NCBI GenBank assembly: GCA_003564775.1
Contig: PXEI01000470.1
Location: forward strand, 1-8,018
DNA: 8,018 bases
DNA from: Spirochaetaceae bacterium
GTDB taxonomy: Bacteria; Spirochaetota; Spirochaetia; DSM-27196; SLAA01
Reading direction: 5' to 3'
The position numbers and the translations under genes were made by a program. Below the pieces are notes generated by a model. That model was not told where the DNA came from. It saw only the letters and a list, made by a program, of their open reading frames with translations, and did not search any database. Positions 1 through 6,067 of this stretch are shown one piece after another (the stretch's first letter is position 1; the number at the start of each line of letters is the position of its first letter).

Positions 1-1
1 A

Positions 2-1258
2 GGTGTGTACGACCATGACGGAGATGAAGAACAGCCGAACAACCTTGAGTATGCTGCCAGAGCTGGATATCGGCTCAGCACCCCCAACCTTCGTTACATT
101 CCCTCGCTGGGGCTGACGGCGCTGTACCGGAGCGAAGCATTCTACGCTCCGGGCAGCTTGTCACACCAAAGGGCGAGTATCGTCGCACCCTGGGTGTTCA
201 CCGCGACCTTGAGTCAGTCTTTACCATTTGGAGCGTCACTGGTGCTGGGCTCACGTTACACCGTTGCCGGGGGAGATCTCGAGGACAGGGCCTCAGCGTT
301 TGCCTACCTCGCAGCGCAGTTGAGCAGCAATGTTACCGCGCGCGCTGGGCTGAATCTGGACAACATTACCGGCGAGACCGAGGTGAGTGGGCGCATAACT
401 ATCGCCGTCGGGCTTGGCAGCGGCAGCTATCGTGGAACATATCACGTGACCGATGAGGAGTTTGATATGGCTACCACCCAGCGTTTCGGCGGGCAGTATG
501 CACAAGGGAATGCAGGTGTGTCGGTAGATCGCATTGATCTACAGGCTGGGAGTGCTCGCAGCGCAGCCGCCAATCTGCGTGCCTCAAATGCTCGTGCGGA
601 GTTTGCGGCTGCGGCACGAGTGAGTCCGGGAGAGGCGCTTTTGGATAACACGCCCGAGCGTAGCGAAGCGCGCGTTCGGCTAGGTAGCGGGCTCTACTTT
701 GCTGACGGCCTGGTAGGCGTCGGCAGGCCGACACCCGGCAGCTTTGCCGTGGTGGGAAAGGATCGCAGCCTGCCCCCCGGCCCTGTGCTGGTTAATCCTA
801 GCGGTGATCGTGTTGAGGCGCGTACAGGTCTCTTGGGCGCTGCGGTGTTGAGTAGCATTCCAGACTACTATCAGAAGCCGGTACGAATTGAGCTTCCGGA
901 TCTACCTATTGACTACGCCCTGGACTGGAGCTCGGTGGTTGCTGAGTCCGGATATCGGAGCGGCACCGGTCTACGCGTGAGTGGAGGGCGTCTGCTCTAT
1001 GGGAGCGGCAGCCTTGTTGATCAGGATGGTGATGCAGTGGCCATGCGTGTGGTTCGCGTTTATGACGCCGATGGGGTGGCTTTCACCAGCTTCACCGACG
1101 AGCGAGGGCGCTTTGCCCTGTATGATCTCACGCCCGGTGAGTACCTGCTCAGGCTTGGCGACCTGGAGCGGGGCGTGGAGTTCTCATTGGCGGAATCTGA
1201 GGAACTCCCGCTGGATCTGGGTGTGCTTGTGCTTTCCGAGTTAAGGGGGGAAAGATGA
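2..1258 (+). CDS. Outer-membrane usher of a chaperone-usher pilus (Csu/archaic-like), 5'-truncated by window edge
   Basis: The reading frame is open to the left edge, so only the C-terminal 418 or so residues of a larger protein are here. Ushers form an outer-membrane beta-barrel that receives chaperone-bound subunits and threads the pilus to the surface. Numbering from the first GTG (position 5), residues 1-220 are alternating hydrophobic/polar strands typical of barrel sequence. Residues 225-250 (RLGSGLYFADG, then VGRPTPGSFAVV) and about 293-305 (RIELPDLPIDYALD) match the pattern seen at the end of usher barrels. Residues 330-410 form a small beta-sandwich with the FTDERGRF...LTPGEYLL signature of usher C-terminal domains. 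No cysteine occurs in the visible part. The stop overlaps the start of the next gene by ATGA, as in translationally coupled operons. The GTG at 5 is unlikely to be the true start because it falls inside barrel-like sequence and has no visible ribosome binding site. Confidence 0.82.
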   Translation, partial: GVYDHDGDEEQPNNLEYAARAGYRLSTPNLRYIPSLGLTALYRSEAFYAPGSLSHQRASIVAPWVFTATLSQSLPFGASLVLGSRYTVAGGDLEDRASAFAYLAAQLSSNVTARAGLNLDNITGETEVSGRITIAVGLGSGSYRGTYHVTDEEFDMATTQRFGGQYAQGNAGVSVDRIDLQAGSARSAAANLRASNARAEFAAAARVSPGEALLDNTPERSEARVRLGSGLYFADGLVGVGRPTPGSFAVVGKDRSLPPGPVLVNPSGDRVEARTGLLGAAVLSSIPDYYQKPVRIELPDLPIDYALDWSSVVAESGYRSGTGLRVSGGRLLYGSGSLVDQDGDAVAMRVVRVYDADGVAFTSFTDERGRFALYDLTPGEYLLRLGDLERGVEFSLAESEELPLDLGVLVLSELRGER

Positions 1259-2133
1259 TAGGGAAGAATGTGCTCATAGGATGTATTCTGTTTGTGGTCA
1301 GTGCGGGCGGCGCCTTTGGGTTTGGCCAGATAGAAATGACTACACCGGAGGCGGTGAACGAGCAGTATTCGTACAACGGTGACATTGTGGTGGGGCGGTC
1401 GGTCAGCCTTGTGGTTGGTGGCGGTGGCTCCGGTGTCAATAGATCGTACAGCATTGGCTTTAGTCCTGGTACATCCGGTGACGGCGGAAACAGACGGCTC
1501 TATTCCGCTATCGGTACGAGTATCCCGTACGAGATTCTAGACAGCGAGGCTGCCGGAAACCAGCTCAAAGATCTGGATGATGGCGGCCCGGTGCTCAGCG
1601 GGAGTATTCCAAGTGGAGGGACAGCAACCGAAAGCTTTGACGTGCGGATTTTCGGCGGGGCGGTACCGCCCCCTGGTACCTACATCGATGAGGTCACGCT
1701 CACGGCCTACAATTTCAACAATGCAACTCAGGCCCAGGTGACCCTCAGTATTGCGGTGACCGTCCCGGCGAATATCAGCCTGCTGCTGAGTACTAACAAC
1801 CTGGATCTGGGGGACCTTGTTGAGAACGCCTCCGGCTCGGTAACCCTTAACGTAACATCGAACGCCGAGTACGGTATCGAGCTGAGCTCTCCGTACAATA
1901 ACTGGCGCATGGCCCATGAAGACCAAACTGTGGTGAGTTTTGTCCCGTACTCGCTCCGTCTGGATGCAGCAACACTTGACCTGTCAAGCAATCCTGCAGT
2001 GCTTCCGGGCTACGGCAGTACCGGCTCAACCGGACGAGAGCATCTGCTTGAGATTATTGTCGGCAACACCGATGCTGCGGTGAGCGGATATCATTCCGAC
2101 GTGATTGATATCACGGTAACTGCTAATGAGTGA
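1255..2133 (+). CDS. Two-domain spore coat U-like pilus subunit, probable CsuE-type tip protein
   Basis: A 292-residue secreted protein. Residues 1-22 look like a Sec signal peptide (charged start, hydrophobic core, A-F-G before a likely cut). Two SCPU-like beta domains follow. The first, about 25-155, ends in the family signature GTYIDEVTLTAYN (141-153). The second, about 165-292, ends in a parallel motif GYHSDVIDITVTA (278-290). Its start is preceded by an AAGGGGGG Shine-Dalgarno stretch (1243-1250), and its ATG overlaps the usher stop. In Csu pilus operons the gene after the usher encodes the two-domain tip adhesin CsuE, so order and architecture both suggest a tip subunit; this assignment is inferred. 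The mature protein has no cysteine (the only one, C10, is in the signal peptide), whereas SCPU domains commonly carry a disulfide. It could instead be a minor shaft subunit. Confidence 0.78.
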   Translation: MIGKNVLIGCILFVVSAGGAFGFGQIEMTTPEAVNEQYSYNGDIVVGRSVSLVVGGGGSGVNRSYSIGFSPGTSGDGGNRRLYSAIGTSIPYEILDSEAAGNQLKDLDDGGPVLSGSIPSGGTATESFDVRIFGGAVPPPGTYIDEVTLTAYNFNNATQAQVTLSIAVTVPANISLLLSTNNLDLGDLVENASGSVTLNVTSNAEYGIELSSPYNNWRMAHEDQTVVSFVPYSLRLDAATLDLSSNPAVLPGYGSTGSTGREHLLEIIVGNTDAAVSGYHSDVIDITVTANE

Positions 2134-3063
2134 TTACTCCTGTGTTAGCCTGACAAGGATTCTCCCGTGGCGGTTCTCTACGGTGTTCACAACCATGCCA
2201 CCCTGCTGCTGCGCCTCAATATAGGTGTCTACCGCATGCTCAAGTTTTGCCTCGCTGCAGCTGGGCCGCCAGCGCTGAATGGAGCGGGTCAGTAAAGGGC
2301 CCGCCTCATCAACCGTCATCTCTTCCTCATAGCTGGAACTGTAGATTGTGAGTTCGAAATTGTAGCCAAGGGTGTGCAGAAGGTTTGAGAGATAAAACGC
2401 GTCGTCAGGCGTGCTCGGCGGCTCGGTGCCCTCAAGTGAACGCCAGATCTCATAGAGCGCATGGCTTTCCCGTTTGCCAGCAAAGGCATTGATGTACAAG
2501 TAGGCCCTTGAGCAGGACAAGGCCTTCTGAAGTGAGTCGATGTCCGAAAGGGCGGGGCACATAGAGACAAACACCAGATCAAAGGCAGCTTGCCAGGCAT
2601 GCTCACTTGGGACGATCTCTTCCCAGGCGGCGGTGAACGCGGCGTAGTCTTTCACGCCGGTTGACACGGTGGCCTCTGACTTTGGCGTGAATCCCGTGAA
2701 TCCCGTGAATCCCGCGGAGCGCATTTCTTCATGCAGTAGTTCGATCATGGCCGGTGAGGGATCTATCGCGGTGATATGAGCTCCGGCCTGTGCAAGTGGG
2801 GCCGAGAAAGATCCGGGGCCCGCGCCAATATCCAGCACCCTGAGCCCGTTGAGCTCCAGTCCGCGGGCACCAAGCCATGCAAACACCTCCGCCACGCGCC
2901 CGGCCCCGGCCTCACCGGTAGTGTTACGCCGGAACTGCGGTGCCCGTTTGTTCCAGAACTCTACGGTGTCGCCGTCGTCGCGGTAGAATCCGCTTGCCTT
3001 GCGGTGCTCCGCCCATGCCTGTGCCCAGTAGGAACTGTCCAGCTCATTTTTTGTTGTGTCCAC
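2134..3063 (-). CDS. Class I SAM-dependent methyltransferase, substrate unknown
   Basis: A 309-residue protein started at GTG 3063, where an AGGGAGG ribosome binding site sits six bases upstream; the frame stays open to 3210 but that extension has no such signal and reads like non-coding DNA. Motif I for S-adenosylmethionine binding is clear at residues 76-91 (VLDIGAGPGSFSAPLA), followed by the acidic end of strand 2 (TAIDPSPAMIELL, 97-109). A motif-IV-like strand FDLVFVSMCPAL is at 161-172. The N-terminal YWAQAW...FWNKRAPQF segment resembles a family of small-molecule or unassigned methyltransferases, but I cannot name the substrate. Residues 118-126 are three consecutive GFT tripeptides from a 9-bp DNA repeat. 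The stop codon abuts the stop of the pilus gene with no gap. The long C-terminal part (175-309) is probably a family-specific substrate domain. Confidence 0.8.
   Translation of the reverse strand: MDTTKNELDSSYWAQAWAEHRKASGFYRDDGDTVEFWNKRAPQFRRNTTGEAGAGRVAEVFAWLGARGLELNGLRVLDIGAGPGSFSAPLAQAGAHITAIDPSPAMIELLHEEMRSAGFTGFTGFTPKSEATVSTGVKDYAAFTAAWEEIVPSEHAWQAAFDLVFVSMCPALSDIDSLQKALSCSRAYLYINAFAGKRESHALYEIWRSLEGTEPPSTPDDAFYLSNLLHTLGYNFELTIYSSSYEEEMTVDEAGPLLTRSIQRWRPSCSEAKLEHAVDTYIEAQQQGGMVVNTVENRHGRILVRLTQE
2686..2712 (-). repeat. Three perfect tandem copies of a 9-bp unit inside the methyltransferase gene
   Basis: On the plus strand the unit CGTGAATCC occurs three times without a mismatch, and two further bases (CG) of a fourth copy follow. 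Read on the coding strand, it gives Gly-Phe-Thr three times at residues 118-126. The unit length is a multiple of three, so copy-number change would keep the frame and lengthen or shorten a loop after the SAM-binding fold. Confidence 0.9.
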
Positions 3064-3069
3064 TGAGTG

Positions 3070-3076
3070 CCTCCCT
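3070..3076 (-). promoter_or_regulatory. Ribosome binding site that sets the methyltransferase start
   Basis: AGGGAGG on the minus strand, six bases before the GTG at 3063. It is a near-ideal Shine-Dalgarno match, and no comparable match precedes the other possible starts up to 3210, so it fixes the annotated start. Confidence 0.75.
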
Positions 3077-3111
3077 GTATGTTGTAACACCGAGCCCGCG
3101 AACTCGCAATG

Positions 3112-3168
3112 GTGCCGGTACACAGTTCGCATCCCGGATCTCATCGGGGCAAGCTGTGCCGGTACACA
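3112..3168. repeat. 13-bp direct repeat pair (GTGCCGGTACACA), operator-like
   Basis: Identical 13-bp copies lie at 3112-3124 and 3156-3168, 44 bp apart, in the divergent region between the methyltransferase and the phospholipase D-like gene. The core GTGCCGGTAC is itself nearly palindromic (8 of 10 bases match its reverse complement). This is the kind of arrangement bound by a dimeric regulator on about the same face of the helix (roughly four turns apart). Function as an operator is inference; the repeat itself is read directly. Confidence 0.5.
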
Positions 3169-3196
3169 ATGGGCCTGGCGCGCAGCATGAACAGCT

Positions 3197-3211
3197 GGTG
3201 CTTCAGGCACC
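3197..3211. repeat. Small inverted repeat GGTGC-N5-GCACC immediately before a -35 box
   Basis: A perfect 5-bp inverted repeat with a 5-base loop ends one base before the predicted -35 element of the phospholipase D-like gene. It could be a regulator half-site pair or a chance palindrome; five base pairs are not much evidence. Confidence 0.3.
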
Positions 3212-3240
3212 GTGACATGCGTGCCGAAAATCGTTATATT
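3212..3240 (+). promoter_or_regulatory. Predicted sigma-70-type promoter of the phospholipase D-like gene
   Basis: GTGACA (3212-3217, five of six consensus bases) is separated by exactly 17 bases from TATATT (3235-3240, five of six). Transcription would start near 3247, giving a leader of about 17 bases that contains the AGGA ribosome binding site (3252-3255), eight bases before the ATG at 3264. Confidence 0.6.
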
Positions 3241-3263
3241 AGATAGCTATTAGGATATACGAA

Positions 3264-4832
3264 ATGGTTGCTCCCGTTATTGTGGGAAAGCCCGGAAGCC
3301 GGAGCTTTCCACGGCTCCTCCTCCTCCCGCTCCTTGTCGCGACCGCTGTTGTTGGCATTAGTTGTGCTAGCATGGATGTGCCACCAGACCGCGCCGTGCA
3401 GCTTTCGTTACCTGCAGCAGAGACCGGCCTGGTGTACGAGTTTGCTCGCAGTACAACTACCGGACTAAACCCCAATGAGTCCGGACTTCTCCTGCTGTCT
3501 CGCAACGACGCCGCCTTATCGTGGCGCCTGGCGCTGATAGACTCGGCGGTAGACTCAATTGACGCTCAGTACTTCATCTGGGACTCCGACTTTGCCGGAC
3601 TGCTGTTGCTTGGGCGCTTGATCGATGCCGCCGACCGAGGTGTTCGGGTGCGGCTTCTGGTGGACGACTTCTTTTTGACGCACAGCGACCGGGAACTATC
3701 TGCCCTCAGTTCACATCCCAACTTTGAGGTTCGGGTCTTCAACCCCAACTCGGCACGCCGGACTCGCACCGCTAAGGCGGTCAATTTTGCCTTTAACTTC
3801 AGAAAACTGAACCGCAGAATGCATAACAAGCTGTTCGTGGTTGATGGGCAGGTAGCAATCCTAGGCGGGCGCAACATTGGTAACGCCTATTTTGGTCTGA
3901 GTTCCAGTTACAACTTCCGTGACTTGGACACTCTTGTGACCGGAAGTGAGTTGCCGGTAATGCTGTCTTCCTTTGATCAGTACTGGAACAGTCCCTACGC
4001 ATACTCCGGCGAACCCTTGCATGCGCGGGGTGACTGGGAGTATTTCTTAGAGTTCCGGGAGCGGATACATCGTGCCGTAATCGCGGACTCGTTATCCAGG
4101 CGTGTGGATACCGGCCCGCGAGACTGGGGGCCGTTCTTTGAGCATGGTGCTGAGGATGTTGTGGCTGGTCGGGCTCGGTACATTTATGATCATCCGACCG
4201 AGCGAGTAGATCGCAGAGTCGGTGGTGCACTGTCTGAGTTCCTGGCCCAGGAGCAGGACGATGTAATCTTGGTGACACCGTACCTGATACCGGACGATGA
4301 CGTTCTTGATGGTCTCAAAGATTTGGTGGACCGCGGTACGCAGGTACGGGTGCTGGTTCCCTCCATGGCGTCGAACAACCACACCGTTGCGCATAGTCAG
4401 TATCGGAAATACCGGTCAAGGTTGCTGCGCAAGGGGGTAGAGCTCTATGAGTACCGGCACCAACCGCAGGGAGTTGTCCCAGGGTATATCGAGTCAGACC
4501 TCATGCGTGCCAGATTTGTCAGCATGCACATGAAAGCCATGGTGGGGGGGGAGAACTACGCATTTGTGGGCTCGCTCAATCTTGACTCGCGCGCGCTACG
4601 GCTCGATACCGAGAACGGTCTGTTCATTGAGTCTGAGGAGTACTCTCAGCGTCTGCGTGGAATTTTGGAGCCGATGTTGTCTCCGCAGCAGGCATGGCTG
4701 GTGGAGCACTCCCGGTTGGGATACGTATGGACATCTGAAGTAGGATCCAGCCGACGGCAACCTGCGCGCTCGTGGTTTCAACGACTTGCCGACGCGGTCT
4801 ACTGGTTTCTCCCGCTACGAGATCATCTTTAG
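3264..4832 (+). CDS. Phospholipase D-family lipoprotein, cardiolipin synthase C-like, with altered second HKD motif
   Basis: A 522-residue protein. A hydrophobic segment (17-33) ends in GISC with C34 as the probable lipidated cysteine; Gly at -3 is a weak classical lipobox but fits the looser spirochetal form. The body matches the ClsC/YmdC type of the phospholipase D superfamily, which exchanges phospholipid head groups to make cardiolipin: DAQYFIWDSDFAGLLLLGRL near 100-119, RGVRVRLLVDD at 125-135, and a complete HKD motif with H187, K189 and D194 followed by GGRNIGNAYF. The second motif has H422 and K424, but the Asp position (429) is Gly, followed by SLNLDSR at 437-443. The codons there lie in a run of eight G (4544-4551). 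Start: ATG with AGGA eight bases upstream. Activity is therefore uncertain: it may be a true cardiolipin synthase or phospholipase tolerating the change, a weakened enzyme, or a sequence error. It stands alone, not in an obvious operon. Confidence 0.8.
   Translation: MVAPVIVGKPGSRSFPRLLLLPLLVATAVVGISCASMDVPPDRAVQLSLPAAETGLVYEFARSTTTGLNPNESGLLLLSRNDAALSWRLALIDSAVDSIDAQYFIWDSDFAGLLLLGRLIDAADRGVRVRLLVDDFFLTHSDRELSALSSHPNFEVRVFNPNSARRTRTAKAVNFAFNFRKLNRRMHNKLFVVDGQVAILGGRNIGNAYFGLSSSYNFRDLDTLVTGSELPVMLSSFDQYWNSPYAYSGEPLHARGDWEYFLEFRERIHRAVIADSLSRRVDTGPRDWGPFFEHGAEDVVAGRARYIYDHPTERVDRRVGGALSEFLAQEQDDVILVTPYLIPDDDVLDGLKDLVDRGTQVRVLVPSMASNNHTVAHSQYRKYRSRLLRKGVELYEYRHQPQGVVPGYIESDLMRARFVSMHMKAMVGGENYAFVGSLNLDSRALRLDTENGLFIESEEYSQRLRGILEPMLSPQQAWLVEHSRLGYVWTSEVGSSRRQPARSWFQRLADAVYWFLPLRDHL
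4544..4551 (+). repeat. Run of eight G within the second HKD motif of the phospholipase D-like gene
   Basis: The homopolymer spans the last base of V427, both Gly codons 428-429 and the first base of E430. Runs of this length are prone to slippage and to sequencing error; loss or gain of one G would frameshift the last 90 or so residues. Confidence 0.85.
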
Positions 4833-4877
4833 TGTAAGCACGCCTTTAGTGTAAGCACGCCTTTAGCGTAAGCACGC
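4827..4877. repeat. Three tandem copies of a 17-bp unit joining two convergent gene ends
   Basis: Units CTTTAGTGTAAGCACGC at 4827-4843 and 4844-4860 are identical; the third, 4861-4877, differs by one base (T to C). The first copy supplies the last codon and TAG stop of the phospholipase D-like gene; the third supplies, on the other strand, the TAA stop and last residues (ACLR) of the RNase D-like gene. Because 17 is not a multiple of three, the TAG (plus) and TAA (minus) in each unit fall in all three frames on both strands. I see no strong hairpin and T-tract, so a terminator role is unproven. Confidence 0.85.
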
Positions 4878-5711
4878 CTCGATATCCACAATAATCCGGG
4901 TACGTACTGCCGATGGAACTCTTCTGTTTGGCCGAAGAGCCGAGGGCTCAAGGCTTCCTGCGGCTAACTGGAACAACTGCTGTTTTGGGATCAGCATATC
5001 CGGCGGCAGATCAAGTTCGCGCGCATAGGTGTCCCGGGTCTCATAGATCTGCTCAAAAAAGGTCTTGGCCTTTGGTGAGAGTCCCCGAAACTGGCCGGAA
5101 CGAAAAAGCCGTGGTTTGCGGTCGACATCCGGGGCTTTGCTCTGAACCAAGAGGTTCTTGTGCAGGTAGACATCTAAAAGACGTTTCTCGGCAAGCTCGG
5201 CAAGCAGGTGATCCTTAAGCCTGAAAAGATGCTCTACATCCCCTAAGGCATACTCTACCGCATCTTCGGCAAGCGGCCTGGTAGTCCAGTTGTACTGCTG
5301 GAACTTGGCCTTTTTTTCAATAGTAATACCGAGTGATTTACCGAGTACCGATCCAAGGTCACGCTTTTCGTACTCAAGCAGGTCCACCGCCGGTTTGAGG
5401 TCAAGTATAGAATGAACGCGAATCTGCATGGTTTTGAACAGCAGCGACTGATCGCTGAGTGAGTCATACATGATTTTAAGGGTTGTGCGATCCTCAAAAA
5501 ATTCCTGCAGCAACGGAATATCAATTCCCACAGGATCTATTGCGCGTGACTCACTGCCGTCGTATACCTGAATCAAACACAAGCGCTCACCGTAGACGTG
5601 GAGATTAAACTCACCTTCTATATCGACCCCCAACAGTGAAACCTTGCGTTCGGTTATTGACTGCAGGTAGCTACGAAACTCTTTGTTACCGGTAATAAGG
5701 CGACTGCTCAT
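4863..5711 (-). CDS. RNase D-like DEDDy 3'-5' exonuclease with HRDC-like C-terminus
   Basis: A 282-residue protein from ATG 5711. The three exonuclease motifs are present: Exo I GVDIEGEF with D30 and E32, Exo II KIMYDSLSDQSLLF with D87, and Exo III YALGD with Y154 and D158, which marks the DEDDy class. These residues bind two metal ions and remove 3' nucleotides; RNase D trims tRNA and other small RNA 3' ends. Residues about 200-275 (FFEQIYETRDTYARELDLPP then QQLFQLA) resemble one HRDC nucleic-acid-binding domain. It is shorter than the E. coli enzyme (375 residues, two HRDC-type domains), so it is a compact version. An alternative GTG start at 5753 would add 14 residues but lies in an inverted repeat without a ribosome binding site. 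The gene lies 52 bases after the small rhodanese and appears to have its own promoter. The C-terminal ACLR is encoded by a tandem repeat unit. Confidence 0.82.
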   Translation of the reverse strand: MSSRLITGNKEFRSYLQSITERKVSLLGVDIEGEFNLHVYGERLCLIQVYDGSESRAIDPVGIDIPLLQEFFEDRTTLKIMYDSLSDQSLLFKTMQIRVHSILDLKPAVDLLEYEKRDLGSVLGKSLGITIEKKAKFQQYNWTTRPLAEDAVEYALGDVEHLFRLKDHLLAELAEKRLLDVYLHKNLLVQSKAPDVDRKPRLFRSGQFRGLSPKAKTFFEQIYETRDTYARELDLPPDMLIPKQQLFQLAAGSLEPSALRPNRRVPSAVRTRIIVDIEACLR

Positions 5712-5718
5712 GCTTTTG

Positions 5719-5747
5719 AATATAGAGTTTTGGCCCGTGCTGTACAA
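5719..5747 (-). promoter_or_regulatory. Predicted promoter of the RNase D-like gene, very close to its ATG
   Basis: On the minus strand TTGTAC (5742-5747) and TATATT (5719-5724) are separated by exactly 17 bases. Only seven bases (CAAAAGC) lie between the -10 box and the ATG at 5711, so transcription should begin at or within a base or two of the start codon, giving a leaderless or nearly leaderless mRNA. Consistent with this, no good Shine-Dalgarno match precedes the ATG. Confidence 0.5.
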
Positions 5748-5756
5748 GGGCACGGG
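5734..5756. repeat. Perfect 7-bp inverted repeat CCCGTGC-N9-GCACGGG over the -35 region
   Basis: Arms at 5734-5740 and 5750-5756 flank a 9-base centre that contains the -35 hexamer of the RNase D promoter. It lies just past the rhodanese stop on the minus strand, so it could act as an RNA hairpin protecting or ending the upstream transcript, or as an operator. No T-tract follows on either strand, which argues against a standard intrinsic terminator. Confidence 0.5.
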
Positions 5757-5763
5757 AGCCCGG

Positions 5764-6042
5764 TTACACCTGGGGCATATCGTCCAGCCCGCCGGCGTTC
5801 ACAACATCCTTGAAACCGGAGGCCTTGAGAATCATGGCCGCGTAGGCACTGCGTGAACCGGTTTCGCAGTACAGAACTACCGGTGCATCCTTGGGGCCTA
5901 TCTCTTTCATTTTCATCATCAGTACGTTCACCGGAAGATTCTTTGCGTTCGGGTAGTGTCCGTCATTGAACTCCCCCGGACTGCGTACATCAATAATTGC
6001 GGCTCCTGCCTGAATCTTCTCAACTATCGGATTAGTGCTCAC
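5764..6042 (-). CDS. Stand-alone single-domain rhodanese (sulfurtransferase), catalytically intact
   Basis: A 92-residue cytoplasmic-type protein without a signal peptide, the usual length for a GlpE/PspE-type single domain. IIDVRSPGEFNDGHYPNAKNLP (16-37) is the conserved N-terminal CH2A-like block. The active loop at 59-65 is CETGSRS, with C59 as the residue that carries the persulfide and R63 or its neighbour lining the pocket. The family moves sulfane sulfur from donors such as thiosulfate, glutathione persulfide or CoA persulfide to acceptors. GTG start with AAGGAG six bases upstream. It begins 25 bases after the CoA-disulfide-reductase-like gene, so the two are probably co-transcribed, and it may supply in trans the sulfurtransferase activity lost from the fused domain of that enzyme. 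The physiological acceptor is unknown. Confidence 0.88.
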   Translation of the reverse strand: MSTNPIVEKIQAGAAIIDVRSPGEFNDGHYPNAKNLPVNVLMMKMKEIGPKDAPVVLYCETGSRSAYAAMILKASGFKDVVNAGGLDDMPQV

Positions 6043-6048
6043 GTGTGT

Positions 6049-6054
6049 CTCCTT
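6049..6054 (-). promoter_or_regulatory. Ribosome binding site for the GTG start of the small rhodanese
   Basis: AAGGAG on the minus strand, six bases before the GTG at 6042. It lies inside the 25-base gap after the upstream gene and supports separate initiation at a non-ATG codon. Confidence 0.75.
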
Positions 6055-6067
6055 GGTACTTAACTTG

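Noticed and set aside
5..7. GTG at position 5 as start of the usher gene
   Set aside because: The frame is open to the window edge, no ribosome binding site is visible, and the protein begins within barrel-like sequence; an internal codon of a longer gene is far more likely.
3081..3109. Possible minus-strand promoter for the methyltransferase (TTGCGA-N17-TACAAC)
   Set aside because: Both boxes match consensus at only four of six positions, and the start of transcription would fall inside the ribosome binding site at 3070-3076.
3064..3210. Extra 49-residue N-terminal extension of the methyltransferase
   Set aside because: The GTG at 3063 has an excellent ribosome binding site, and the extension covers direct repeats and reads like intergenic DNA.
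3799..4278. 159-codon minus-strand frame inside the phospholipase D-like gene
   Set aside because: Its composition (rich in Arg, His, Pro) is that of a shadow frame opposite a conserved coding region.
5734..5756. Intrinsic terminator after the small rhodanese
   Set aside because: The hairpin is good but is followed by CCAAAACTC rather than a T-tract on the minus strand; kept only as an inverted repeat.
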